Origin: Fragilaria radians
Taxonomy: Eukaryota; Bacillariophyta; Fragilariophyceae; Fragilariales; Fragilariaceae
DNA length: 11,443 nucleotides
Assembly (NCBI GenBank): GCA_900642245.1
Contig: CAAAJI010001027.1
Location: 1 to 11,443, forward strand
Direction of reading: 5' to 3'
Shown here one piece after another: positions 1 to 8,450 of the stretch. The position numbers and the translations under genes are program-made. The notes beneath the pieces were generated by a model. It did not search any database, was not told the DNA's origin, and saw only the letters and a program-made list of their open reading frames with translations. Each line of letters begins with the position of its first letter. Position 1 is the first letter of the stretch.

Positions 1-2
1 GT

Positions 3-728
3 TATGAATTCTATTATCAAGATGCAAGTGGAAAAGAAAATACTCTGATTGAATCAGAGGAACCCATTGATTTTGCAAATAAGCAAGTCACCGGGCATAG
101 GTGCTTTGAGCGAAGTAAACTGTACAAGGTTGCATTTTCCAATGATACCATTGTTACATTTGACCCTCCCGGATATGTTGCACTCCTCCTTGGTGACAAC
201 ACAATAATTAATGCAACATCATCTGCCAAGAGTTATCTTTTATCACTGGATACCGAATGTACCGACGGACATGTTCGACTTAAATTTGAGTTAGGACTTG
301 ATAATCTTCCCAGTGAGACAAGATGGGAAATATTCGACAACACGAAAACCAAGATTGCTGATCAAACGCTCACAACGGGCGAGCTTGACAAATATGATAA
401 TCAATATGCATTTTCTGTGGTTTTCTTTGAGATTTGTCTTAAGGATGAAGCTTACACACTCAAGGTGACTGATACTGGCGGAGACGGATTATCACCTCCA
501 GGGTACTACAAGTTATTCCTGGACAACAAATTGATTTCATCGAGCAAACAAGTTTCAACGCTTGTAGAAATTCCTTTCATCATTGGGACTTATAAACCAA
601 CGAAACAAACTAGCATGCCAAACTCTCGGTCTCATCCCTCAGCAAAATTGTTTTGGTCAATTAGCACCCCCATAAACAGTATCTTGCTGCTCATGGGTTG
701 TGCATATATGGTTCTAATGGATTACTGA
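3..728 (+). CDS. C-terminal part of a repeat-containing secreted or surface protein (5' end outside window)
   Basis: The frame is open from the first full codon at position 3 to TGA at 726-728 (241 codons), so this is the end of a longer gene. Two copies of one beta-type module are visible. The first ends around 100-210 (CFERSKLYKV, then DPPGY). The second spans about 276-545 (PSETRWEIFD, then EICLKDEAYTLKV, GDG, SPPGYYKLFLDN). The pattern 'PSET.W.I..' followed by 'C....Y...V.D..GDG....GYY....D' resembles a module I know from many predicted extracellular diatom proteins, in which the GDG turn is usually flanked by cysteines; here those cysteines are absent. The last 20 or so residues are hydrophobic (STPINSILLLMGCAYMVL), fitting a GPI-type signal or membrane anchor. 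Function is unknown. Reading frame and partial status are certain; the family link is from memory. Confidence 0.75.
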   Translation, partial: YEFYYQDASGKENTLIESEEPIDFANKQVTGHRCFERSKLYKVAFSNDTIVTFDPPGYVALLLGDNTIINATSSAKSYLLSLDTECTDGHVRLKFELGLDNLPSETRWEIFDNTKTKIADQTLTTGELDKYDNQYAFSVVFFEICLKDEAYTLKVTDTGGDGLSPPGYYKLFLDNKLISSSKQVSTLVEIPFIIGTYKPTKQTSMPNSRSHPSAKLFWSISTPINSILLLMGCAYMVLMDY

Positions 729-1250
729 CCGCTGATGTTTGCTGGAGTCTGAAAGTCTAACGCTAGACAGAGTTGCAATGACCATGTATGCCACATATGT
801 TAATGCTACACCATGAATACAATTTCAACTATCCAGCAATTACTTCGGTGTATTTTTATGAGTTTGGCTATTGTTCGATTATAACGTTAGTATAATTTTT
901 AGGAGTATTGATTTTTTGTCGTGATTCATTGATATTTTCGCAGGAATTGCATTCAGAATGCTACATGCACGATGTAATCTTACCACAAATGAAGGACCCA
1001 TACGAGAAAAAAGATATTTGTTTCCTACGCGTTCGGAGAGATATCTCTACCGATGATTGTGGACAAAAGAGAGGAAAGGCATTCCGACAGGCGCGACTGG
1101 AAGCTAATTTAACCGGTATACCGCAATTCAAAAGATTCAAACGTAAAAACTGTATATTCCGCTTTTTCTGATGAAAAGAATATAAATACACAAGGCTCAG
1201 CAAAGTTGATTCATTACTATACGCTGATGCATAAACACGTTTTCTGAGAA
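729..1250. other. Intergenic stretch with one unassigned 87-codon ORF
   Basis: No confident gene lies here. Part of it must be 3' untranslated sequence of the left-edge gene (+) and of the deacetylase (-). A plus-strand reading frame at 908-1171 is open and hydrophilic after a splice-acceptor-like TATTTTCGCAG at 934-944 (residues such as MKDPYEKKD and KRGKAFRQARLEAN), so it could be a terminal exon. I see no convincing donor or partner exon, and its start is a non-ATG codon. TATAAATA near 1189 has no gene downstream on its strand and is probably chance. I recognise no homologue. Confidence 0.4.
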
Positions 1251-2396
1251 TCATCGTCCTTCCATAATGTCCATCAAATATTGATGAGCTTCCAGATAAA
1301 CACCAGCATGTGCCTGTAAAATCGGTGTCCAATCATCGGATCGAGGATATCCTCCACCCATTGTTATTACCAAGGGTATTTTATGCTTGTGGCAAAATTC
1401 AAAAACCAATTTGTTACGTTCGGTAACGCCACTTGACGTTAGATTCATTCTCCCCAAACGATCACAACCCAAGATGTCTACCCCAGCTTGATAAAAGACC
1501 AAATCAAAAGTCCCACCCAGTTTTTCAATCTGTTTCAGCCAATGCCGTAATGTTGCTACATATGCTTCGTCGGAGCAACCTATAGGAAGTTCAACGTCCA
1601 AATCTGACGTTTCCTTTTGGGAGAAATAATTACCTTTACAATGCATACTGAATGTGACAACATCTTCTCGTCCTTGAAACAACACAGCATTTCCATTTCC
1701 TTGATGAACATCCAAATCAATAATTAGTATCCTTTGAATGAATGGGTAGTTTCTTCTCACTACATTGGCTGCCACAGCGATATCCGAAAAAACACAGAAT
1801 CCTTCCCCACGATCATAAAAGGCATGATGTGTACCTCCAGCTAAATGTGCCCCCCATATTGGATAGTAGGATTCTTCTGTGGTTTGTTGTTGCTGTTGTT
1901 GTTTTGCCTCACAAACGGAACATGCGGCTGCCACAGTACCTCCTGTGGAACTTAGAGCTCGTTCCACTCCCGAGCGACTCCAAGGGAAACCCATGGTGCG
2001 AAGTTCTAAATCTGTTATACTTCCTCTTAAAAATCTCTCGACATAGTTGGGATCATGTGTCATGATTAAATTGTCCCAGGATACCAATGGAGAGACATGA
2101 AATTGAGTAATTGGACTGGTAGAACCAAGCTTTTGTTGTACAATATCACGAACTTGCTGATATTTTTTCATTGGAAAACGATGCCCTTTTGGTAAATTGA
2201 CTTTATAGACATCATTGTAATAGATGGGAAAGTAAGGTTTGGAGGGATCATAGGATTGATATTGTAGTAGTCTTACATCGGGATGGTGTGTGAATGTTTC
2301 CACCAAATTACTCACACTTCGTTGTTGGAGTACTAGTCGGTTCATTCGTTTGCGTACCAAGACAAAGGAAGTTAATAGATTTTGTTGCAGGATCAT
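1251..2396 (-). CDS. Zinc-dependent histone deacetylase-family hydrolase, class IV/HDAC11-like (bacterial type)
   Basis: Family enzymes remove acetyl (in HDAC11, long acyl) groups from lysine using one zinc ion. Numbered from the ATG at 2396 (381 residues), the fold markers appear in order: LPKGHRFPM at about 69; WSRSGVERALSSTGGT at about 139; the histidine pair of GGTHHAF (His190-His191); GEGFCVFSDIAVAA, where the usual FND is FSD; DLDVHQGNG with zinc ligands Asp229 and His231; YQAGVD with the third ligand Asp307; and MGGGY with the active-site Tyr350. All catalytic residues are therefore present. A six-glutamine insert lies at about 166-171. The frame stays open upstream to 2618, but that part is antisense to the kinase start and low in complexity, so I prefer a downstream ATG at 2396 (alternatives 2441 and 2345). 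The N-terminal extension ahead of the catalytic core is basic and almost free of acidic residues, so it may be a mitochondrial or plastid leader. Intronless. Confidence 0.9.
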   Translation of the reverse strand: MILQQNLLTSFVLVRKRMNRLVLQQRSVSNLVETFTHHPDVRLLQYQSYDPSKPYFPIYYNDVYKVNLPKGHRFPMKKYQQVRDIVQQKLGSTSPITQFHVSPLVSWDNLIMTHDPNYVERFLRGSITDLELRTMGFPWSRSGVERALSSTGGTVAAACSVCEAKQQQQQQTTEESYYPIWGAHLAGGTHHAFYDRGEGFCVFSDIAVAANVVRRNYPFIQRILIIDLDVHQGNGNAVLFQGREDVVTFSMHCKGNYFSQKETSDLDVELPIGCSDEAYVATLRHWLKQIEKLGGTFDLVFYQAGVDILGCDRLGRMNLTSSGVTERNKLVFEFCHKHKIPLVITMGGGYPRSDDWTPILQAHAGVYLEAHQYLMDIMEGR

Positions 2397-2571
2397 ATGG
2401 GGAATAATCTGGATGGAGAGGCAGAGCCGTCGTCCCACCATGAGATGATGGTACAATTTTAAATGATGGATGTAAGATTCCCTACTACTACTACTACTAC
2501 TAGTAGTAAAATTACAAATAGTATAATCACAGCGAGTAAAATCATATTTTTCTTTCCTACCCACATGTACA
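2397..2571. promoter_or_regulatory. Compact divergent promoter region between deacetylase and kinase genes
   Basis: Only about 130-175 bp separates the likely deacetylase start (2441 or 2396, minus strand) from the kinase ATG at 2572, so both promoters must share this DNA or extend into the coding sequences. It contains a (CTA)n tract at 2482-2502 that runs into TAGTAGTA, giving a perfect 14-bp palindrome at 2495-2508 (TACTACTAGTAGTA). An AT-rich stretch (ACAAATAGTATAATC, about 2514-2528) lies about 50 bp upstream of the kinase ATG. No motif can be assigned to a known factor; the regulatory role is inferred from position alone. Confidence 0.45.
2482..2508. repeat. (CTA)n microsatellite with palindromic end
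   Basis: CTA repeats about seven times (2482-2502) and then flips into TAGTAGTA, so the last 14 bases form a perfect inverted repeat (2495-2508). In the antisense reading this tract gives the poly-serine run of the upward extension of the deacetylase frame, which argues that the extension is not real coding sequence. Confidence 0.8.
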
Positions 2572-4155
2572 ATGTCAATGTCATCTCTATCAACGATAGG
2601 GGAAAACAGGTCCATCAAACGACCACGTTTGGAAGGAGATATTGAAGAAAATCATGAGAATGGAAAGGATGAAATAAAAGATCTATCAGAAACGGAGACT
2701 ATCAATGAAGATTTAGTTCTGCGGCAAATGATGAATGGAGTCGAAGGAGAGGAAGATGAGGAGGAGTTGCGGAGACGTGAACGTGAACGAAAGAGACTGG
2801 AACGACAGAAGCGTGTGAAAGATCTTCCAACGAAACAAAACGATACATCGGACATTATACTTGATAAGGAATTATCATCATCATTAGTGACTATGGGTCA
2901 TGAGATACAAAACGCAAATGACGAACGTCCTTACGACATGTCGTCATTCAATGACAACAACAACAATAATGAACAAGATGACGACAATGATGATTTTGAT
3001 ATGTTTTCATCATCCATATCACCTCTTCTTCAAAATATTACTTCCAAAAATAAATTAGCTACGACCACCAAGGTCGATGATTTCCAAGATGCAGAGGGGT
3101 ACTATAAGGCTGCCATTGGTGAAACGATGACACTATACTCTAACAATTTTAAAGTTCTTGGTGTGGTAGGTAAAGGCGTGTTCTCAACAGTTCTTAAGTG
3201 TTCTGTCGAGAATCGGGAAGAAACATCCTTACCTTCCACGGTAGCTCTCAAATTCATTCGTCACAATGAAACCATGTCTAGAGCTGCTCAGAATGAAGTT
3301 ATGTTTCTCAAAAAGTTGAATCATCCGTATATCATTAATTTGGAGTTACCCATGGCACAACAACAATTATTGGAACATCGAGGTCATGTTGTCATGGTAT
3401 TCCCCTATCTGTCCTACAACCTCCGTGATGTACTACAAAAGTTTGGCAAGGGTGTGGGACTCTCCCTTCAAGCGGTCCGAACTTACTTTTATCAATTGTT
3501 GTCAGCACTTTTGCATTTGGAGGATTGTAACATTATTCATGCCGATATCAAACCTGATAATATGCTAGTGACAGAAGACTTTAATACCGTTAAATTATGT
3601 GATTTCGGTAGCGCCATGGAGGGTGGATCTGCCGACGCTGTTCCGACTCCGTACCTTGTCAGTCGATTTTATCGTGCACCGGATATTATTTTAGGTGCGG
3701 TCCCTACTCCTGCCGTCGACCTATGGTCGGTGGGCGTCACGGTCGCTGAAATTTTCCTTGGTCGACTTCTCTTTCCGGGACATTCGAACAATCAGATGCT
3801 AGGTGCGTTCATGGAAGCCATGGGGCCGTTTTCTGCCAAGACTATCCGACAACACCTAGTTCAAGTTAACAAATTGGGCATCCCTGCTCACTTTACACAA
3901 CGTCAACAAAATTTTATCTACCTTCAAGAGACAAGTCAAATTCTAAATGACAAACATATAGTAAAGGAGATTCACCTACAAATCTATCCCACTTCTCCAA
4001 TTCAGCAGAGATTGTTCAAGGCAAAGTCATCGAAAGATCCTAGATTAGAAGTTCAACAATTTGGAGCGTTACTGCAAAAGGTATTGTGCCTAGAGGTCAC
4101 AAAACGAATCTCCGTATCCGAAGCGTTGAAACATGAATTCTTTGTCAATTCGTAA
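2572..4155 (+). CDS. PRP4: PRP4-family protein kinase (PRPF4B-like, CMGC/DYRK-related)
   Basis: PRP4 kinases act in the nucleus and phosphorylate U4/U6.U5 tri-snRNP proteins such as PRP6 and PRP31 during spliceosome activation. The 527-residue protein has a charged N-terminal region: a mixed acidic and basic stretch (EGEEDEEELRRRERERKR, about 58-75) and an Asn/Asp-rich tract at about 127-143. The PRP4 signature DDFQDAEGYYKAAIGE (169-184) follows. The kinase domain runs from about 193 to 525: glycine loop GKGVFSTV (200-207), lysine of VALK (Lys227), helix-C Glu242, catalytic loop HADIKPDN (323-330, HAD in place of HRD as usual for PRP4), DFG at 344-346, and activation segment TPYLVSRFYRAPD (359-371) with the expected Tyr361. 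APE is changed to APD. All catalytic residues are present, so it should be active. Single exon. The gene diverges from the deacetylase and converges with the metallopeptidase gene; the stop codons of kinase and peptidase are 96 bp apart. Confidence 0.95.
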   Translation: MSMSSLSTIGENRSIKRPRLEGDIEENHENGKDEIKDLSETETINEDLVLRQMMNGVEGEEDEEELRRRERERKRLERQKRVKDLPTKQNDTSDIILDKELSSSLVTMGHEIQNANDERPYDMSSFNDNNNNNEQDDDNDDFDMFSSSISPLLQNITSKNKLATTTKVDDFQDAEGYYKAAIGETMTLYSNNFKVLGVVGKGVFSTVLKCSVENREETSLPSTVALKFIRHNETMSRAAQNEVMFLKKLNHPYIINLELPMAQQQLLEHRGHVVMVFPYLSYNLRDVLQKFGKGVGLSLQAVRTYFYQLLSALLHLEDCNIIHADIKPDNMLVTEDFNTVKLCDFGSAMEGGSADAVPTPYLVSRFYRAPDIILGAVPTPAVDLWSVGVTVAEIFLGRLLFPGHSNNQMLGAFMEAMGPFSAKTIRQHLVQVNKLGIPAHFTQRQQNFIYLQETSQILNDKHIVKEIHLQIYPTSPIQQRLFKAKSSKDPRLEVQQFGALLQKVLCLEVTKRISVSEALKHEFFVNS

Positions 4156-4251
4156 AAATGCAGTTTCACCACTAAAATTTAAAGGCTAGTCACTAAACAA
4201 CATCAAAGCATTTCATGGATTCCAGCCTAGAGATATACTTCTGCTAACACA

Positions 4252-7200
4252 TCAAACAGTCATTTTGCTCACATCAACATTCACTTCGATACTCAAGGTG
4301 TTTAACTTTCCATTTGCAAACGGCTTTTGCCAACGATATACATCGATTTTCAGCGGCATTCCTGGATTTGTTTGGAATACACAGGAACGGTACGCAGAGT
4401 TCTTAAGCCAAGTATTAATAGCACTGTTGTGCAATTCCAAGTAAAAGTTCTGCTTTTGACAGTTAGTCATACCATTACGAGCATTCATGGCTGTAGCTTT
4501 TTCATCACATTTATTTTGAGCACGGAACTTTGCCTTCACGTTCACTTCCTTACCATAGCAATTAAATGCCTTTAAGGATAGTGTCAAATTGGTAAAGCGT
4601 TGGCCTGTCGACACCGGCTGTACTGGGCCCACTTTTCTGTCTTGGGCCAGGAAATAAAACGTCGACGATGGGTCCACAAAGTTTTCACTAATGTATGGTC
4701 CAAGATGAAGATTAGCCACATTTGATGTTGATGATGAGTCCACCAAGGTTTTACTAATGTATGGTCCAAGATGTAGATTAGCCACATTTGATGTCTTAGT
4801 GGACTCAACCACAATTGCAATTTTCATGGATCCGAGTAGTTGCTCTGCATAGGGATCGTGAAATCGGTACGAGTTAATCCCAACTGGCCTAAACCTTGGT
4901 GTTTCAAATCGACACCTTGCCAGGGTTGGGTTCAATAACCAGGGATTTGCGTTAGAATCGTCCAATTCAAGGTAAAGACGGTGTTCCTTGCAATCATTCT
5001 TTCCTCGGCCAGCATTCATTTGAAATAGAGAATTCCCACACTTATTCTGAGCCTTAATCGATGCGATAACTTCAGCATTATTACAATTTGCTGCATACAA
5101 CGGCACAGTTAGAGTCGAACGAGAGTCTCCCCACCACACGCGTTCAGTGGGGCCAATGGTCGCATCATCTGTTAGAAAATAAATCGACGATGAAGGAGTT
5201 TTAAATGATCCACTGGTAAATGAGGATGAATACAGGTATGCCGTATCAGTGATTCGAGGAATCACAAGGTTTAGCTTAATTCGAATGTTCGCAAATGCCT
5301 TTCCTTTTATTTTTCCATTTGCGACTGGTACTAATGCGTCATAAGTTCCTAAAGGAAGGTTCGTATTTGCATGGTACGGTAACCATATTGCTATGCCATA
5401 GGAGCCATCAGGTTGCAAGCTTGTACTTTTGGGAATGCCACCAAGAAGTGGCATCCACCCAGAGTCCCCTACGAATCGAACAGCTCTTACTGTTATCATG
5501 TATTTTTTACCGTCTTCCAACAGGGTAGCGGGAAATGTCAGGCATGATACTTTTTCATCTGATGACGACGACACTAAAGCACTGAAAGATAAATCTCTAC
5601 CTTTAACTCCTCGCCACATCATTTCAATTTGAAATTTTCGGCACTCTGCTTCTGAAAAGCAGAATTTAGAAATCGAAACATCTCCACTTTGACCAAGCCA
5701 ACCTCTACCAACCTTCAAGGTTTGAGCAATATTTGCTGATTGTGCAACCTGAAGGCTCACATCTCTTGAATATAGCAAAGTTTTACCACTCGATAGACTC
5801 AGGTTGGGGTATTTGTTCGTCTTGAATCGGTATAACTTTACAACGACTGGCTTTCGAGAAATCGCTACATTGAAAGAAAATAATCGAAGTTCTTTTGAAG
5901 TACTGAGATCAGGGCTCGCAATCAATCCCTTTTCCTTCGAGCCATCGGAAAATGAAACTTCCACCATGTAAGACGCTCCATTAAAGGCTGAGTCTAGATC
6001 TTTGCCGAAAGGTGAAGGAAATTGGAATGTATGACCGTAGCTCATACTGCTTGGTGGATAGATCTGACACGTCTTAACATCATTTCCAATAGTTCCGATC
6101 TTGGTGTATTCAAGTCACATGAGAAATATCTAGTAAAATGTGTTATATCCTGGTGCATAGCACTTACGATAGTAAGAACGGGAACGCCAGTTTCAATAGG
6201 TACAGAAAATCGAGATTCTGGATTCTTTCGAGAAAATACATCTTTTTCCGTGTCGTAAAGATACAAGCCATCAGAGGGAACATTCGAGGTATCGGAAGAT
6301 AACACTTGAGTGGTTTCATATCCCCATTGTTGACTTCGTTGACCATGAAAACCTGTGTAGTGCTCGAAGCAGGATCCGACAACAGCTTCACCGTCATTCA
6401 TGGGGTCTACGTCAAAGATGTAGAAAATGGGTGAGACAAATAGTAATGAAGATGGAAATCAATAGTCGAAACTCACCTCTTTTGGAAGAACCATCGTGTG
6501 CATTATACCAGGTCCTGAATTGACGTGATGGGGTGTCATACCCCCAAGGATGAGACGCCAAATGAGTCCCATCCTCCGGATATTCATCTGCAATCCCCCA
6601 TTCCAATGCTGTTCCTTCATCAAAATGGCTCAAAGTCATAGAATGACCTATCTCATGAGATAATGTGTTACCACATTCATCTCCTGCTTTCATACCACAC
6701 CATCCAGACCAAGCTGCTGCTGCCCATTCGCCCCAATATCCCAATGATTTATATTCACAAAAAGTGCAATTCCAGTTGTCGTTCACCAACGCCCAACCCA
6801 TGGCGATTGCAGTTTGAGTTGAGTACGGCGAATATTGCTCATCTAGTGCTTCCATCTCGGTGATCACAAAGCCTCGACCGGTATTTGCATACGAAGTACG
6901 AAAGGCAACCATGTATTTCGTGAATTCCCATCCAGGTTCGGTTGAGGGATCATCTCCAGCTTTGAGCATCTCAGCACGACGTTCTTTTTCATTATACACG
7001 ATCCGGGGACCCTTACTTGTGCTAATAATTAGGTACGGCCAGTGAACTACTGTGGGATCGACCCAATTCAATGTAGCGATAGGCATGATGCCGAACATTC
7101 CTGTTGCAAGTCGTGAAGCATCGTAAGTAAACGTATTAAGCCGTTTGAATTGTTGGTCGGTTCCAAACAAAACAAATTTCTGGCGTATCAGTGAATGCTC

Positions 7201-8310
7201 ACTCCACAAAACTGTGTTCACAAGTTGTAAGTCATGTGAAAGGATGATTCCATCTCTGTAAGCCACAGATATGACAAGTTGTGTACCTTCCTTAACCCAA
7301 TGCCATGGAAGAGTGGCGCTCCACATTTCCTTTGCTTTACTATAAGGCTCAAGGAGTTCATCTGTTCCAGCTTGATCCATGATTCCTCGTTGATGACTCG
7401 TTGGGCGTGCTTTCATTTTACCAAGAATTGAACCAGATGCTGTGAAGGCTTCCACGATCACAACAGCAGTCTCTGGCGGAAAGAATGAAAACAAAGGTGA
7501 ATCATTGTCATCTTCATTGTCAACAGGCTTTTTGACAATTTTGGCATCCGAATTTCCTGAGATTTTCACCTTGCGAAGGCCCCATTCTGAAGAATTATCA
7601 TCGAATAGAGATCCTCCTGTGAGGCGAATTCGTAAGTATCGTGCTGTCTTCGCGCGAAAGTTAATTGATATTTCCTCATTGAGACCATCGGTATGCGATC
7701 CACCGTCGATCCATGTTGTCACACCTTCATCAGACTGTAAACCAATGCTAATGGAATCAATTCTGGTGTAATACAAAATCTTTATGTATACTCCATTAAT
7801 TGCTCGATTTTGAAGGAGATCAAATTTGATGTCAACATCAGGAACAGAACCCGGAAAGTAATACTCGCTGTCAGTTCCATCAATCAACTTTGATACATCT
7901 TTTGGATAACCATCTGGCCAGCGCAGAGAACTAGAAGGAAGTTCAGCTGTAAAATATCCGGTCTTTTCTAACCCATACTCCTGTTCAATAGGAGAGCTAG
8001 ATGCGCCAGTTGGCTCTGACATTGGATTTGATTCTGTCGTTGGAAAGAATAGTAGTTCTGCTTCTCTTTCAGCTATAATTTTTGGTGCTAGTCTCGTTTC
8101 TCCTCGAGCCCTTATCACATGAGTTTGTCCAAGCTCTGTGTATCCAAGCCAAACGTTCCTAGTTAAGCAGCCTCCCCGCACCCACATACACGATCGGATT
8201 GCTTCACAGGAGTTCCATGTTAAATTCTCGGAGCATTCTGCTAGTTTGCGTGAACTAACCCCCACCACTACTTGCAGGAGAAGAGTTCCGGCATAAAAAA
8301 GATTTATCAT
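4252..8310 (-). CDS. Secreted M66/StcE-like zinc metallopeptidase with discoidin-like domain and duplicated Cys-rich C-terminal repeats (3 exons)
   Basis: Predicted mRNA joins 8310-6477, 6406-6168 and 6063-4252, giving 1294 residues in one frame. Start is ATG 8310; only non-ATG codons and then an in-frame stop lie upstream. Residues 1-20 form a signal peptide (hydrophobic LFYAGTLLLQVVVGV), followed by a Cys cluster at 26-48. Residues about 118-252 resemble an F5/8C (discoidin) carbohydrate-binding domain (YFTAELPSSSLRWPDG, then ARYLRIRLTGG and GLRKVKISG). The peptidase motif is HEIGHSMTLSH, with ligands His552, His556 and His562 and catalytic Glu553. DPMNDGE follows as a likely Met-turn (Met614). 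The layout around it (THVIRARG, EREAELLFFP, SATLPWHWVKEGTQL) recalls peptidase M66. Residues about 818-890 look like a fibronectin-III-type domain. Two four-cysteine repeats lie at about 984-1110 and 1158-1290. It would be secreted; the substrate is unknown. The exon structure is my prediction but keeps frame perfectly; the M66 label is from memory of the family. Confidence 0.85.
4669..4800 (-). repeat. 66-bp tandem duplication within the metallopeptidase gene
   Basis: Two adjacent 66-bp units, 4669-4734 and 4735-4800, share long identical blocks (for example AATGTATGGTCCAAGATG and AGATTAGCCACATTTGATGT). Each unit encodes 22 residues including TSNVANLHLGPYIS, and the unit length keeps the frame. 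They lie in the linker between the two Cys-rich C-terminal repeats. High DNA identity indicates a recent duplication, perhaps variable between alleles. Confidence 0.9.
6064..6167 (-). other. Intron 2 of the metallopeptidase gene (104 nt)
   Basis: The donor ACTATC/GTAAGT at 6168/6167 is close to consensus. The acceptor is GTGTCAG/ATCTATCC at 6064/6063. Joining in phase 0 gives PVLTI-IYPPSSMSYGHTF; without splicing the frame ends shortly after at 6042-6044. A second AG at 6049-6048 (AAGCAG) is possible but would need a different phase. Confidence 0.75.
6407..6476 (-). other. Intron 1 of the metallopeptidase gene (70 nt)
   Basis: On the minus strand the donor AAAGAG/GTGAGT lies at 6477/6476 and the acceptor GACGTAG/ACCCC at 6407/6406. 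Unspliced, the frame reads into TGA at 6412. Spliced, a split codon (G + AC) restores Asp of DPMNDGE and joins the active-site exon to the following exon. Phase 1. Confidence 0.85.
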
Positions 8311-8322
8311 CCACAACAAAAC

Positions 8323-8405
8323 CTGATGTTAGCAAACAAAGAAAAAATAAGGGAGCGTCACTGTTGTATACAAATCTCAATCTAGACCTAGAGTAAGATG
8401 TTTAC
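8323..8405 (-). other. Possible 5'-UTR intron of the metallopeptidase gene
   Basis: Just upstream of the start codon, the minus strand shows a pyrimidine tract (CCCTTATTTTTTCTTTG), a branch-like TTGCTAAC and CATCAG/GTTTTG, with the acceptor ending at 8323. The nearest plausible donor is ATCG/GTAAAC at 8405, giving an 83-nt intron. No in-frame upstream ATG is created, so the start at 8310 would be unchanged. Signals only; not certain. Confidence 0.35.
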
Positions 8406-8450
8406 CGATAAAAAAATCACTAGATAATTCAAAGTATGAGATAATCATTT

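Noticed and set aside
1180..1200. TATAAATA as a plus-strand TATA box
   Set aside because: No plus-strand gene begins downstream; the region is the 3' flank of the minus-strand deacetylase gene.
2397..2618. Upstream extension of the deacetylase frame to 2618 (455 residues)
   Set aside because: It begins at a non-ATG codon or a weak ATG, encodes a serine run from a CTA microsatellite, and is antisense to the kinase N-terminus; a downstream start fits the family better.
4584..4820. 78-residue minus-strand ORF across the 66-bp repeat, and other frames inside the large genes
   Set aside because: These are shadows of the metallopeptidase, deacetylase and kinase coding frames, with no recognisable protein features.
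6042..6401. 119-residue ORF as an independent small gene
   Set aside because: Its first 78 residues continue the metallopeptidase frame exactly when two GT-AG introns are removed; the rest is intron sequence.
8311..8319. Metallopeptidase start at TTG 8319
   Set aside because: A non-ATG start is not needed in a eukaryotic gene; ATG at 8310 gives a clean signal peptide.
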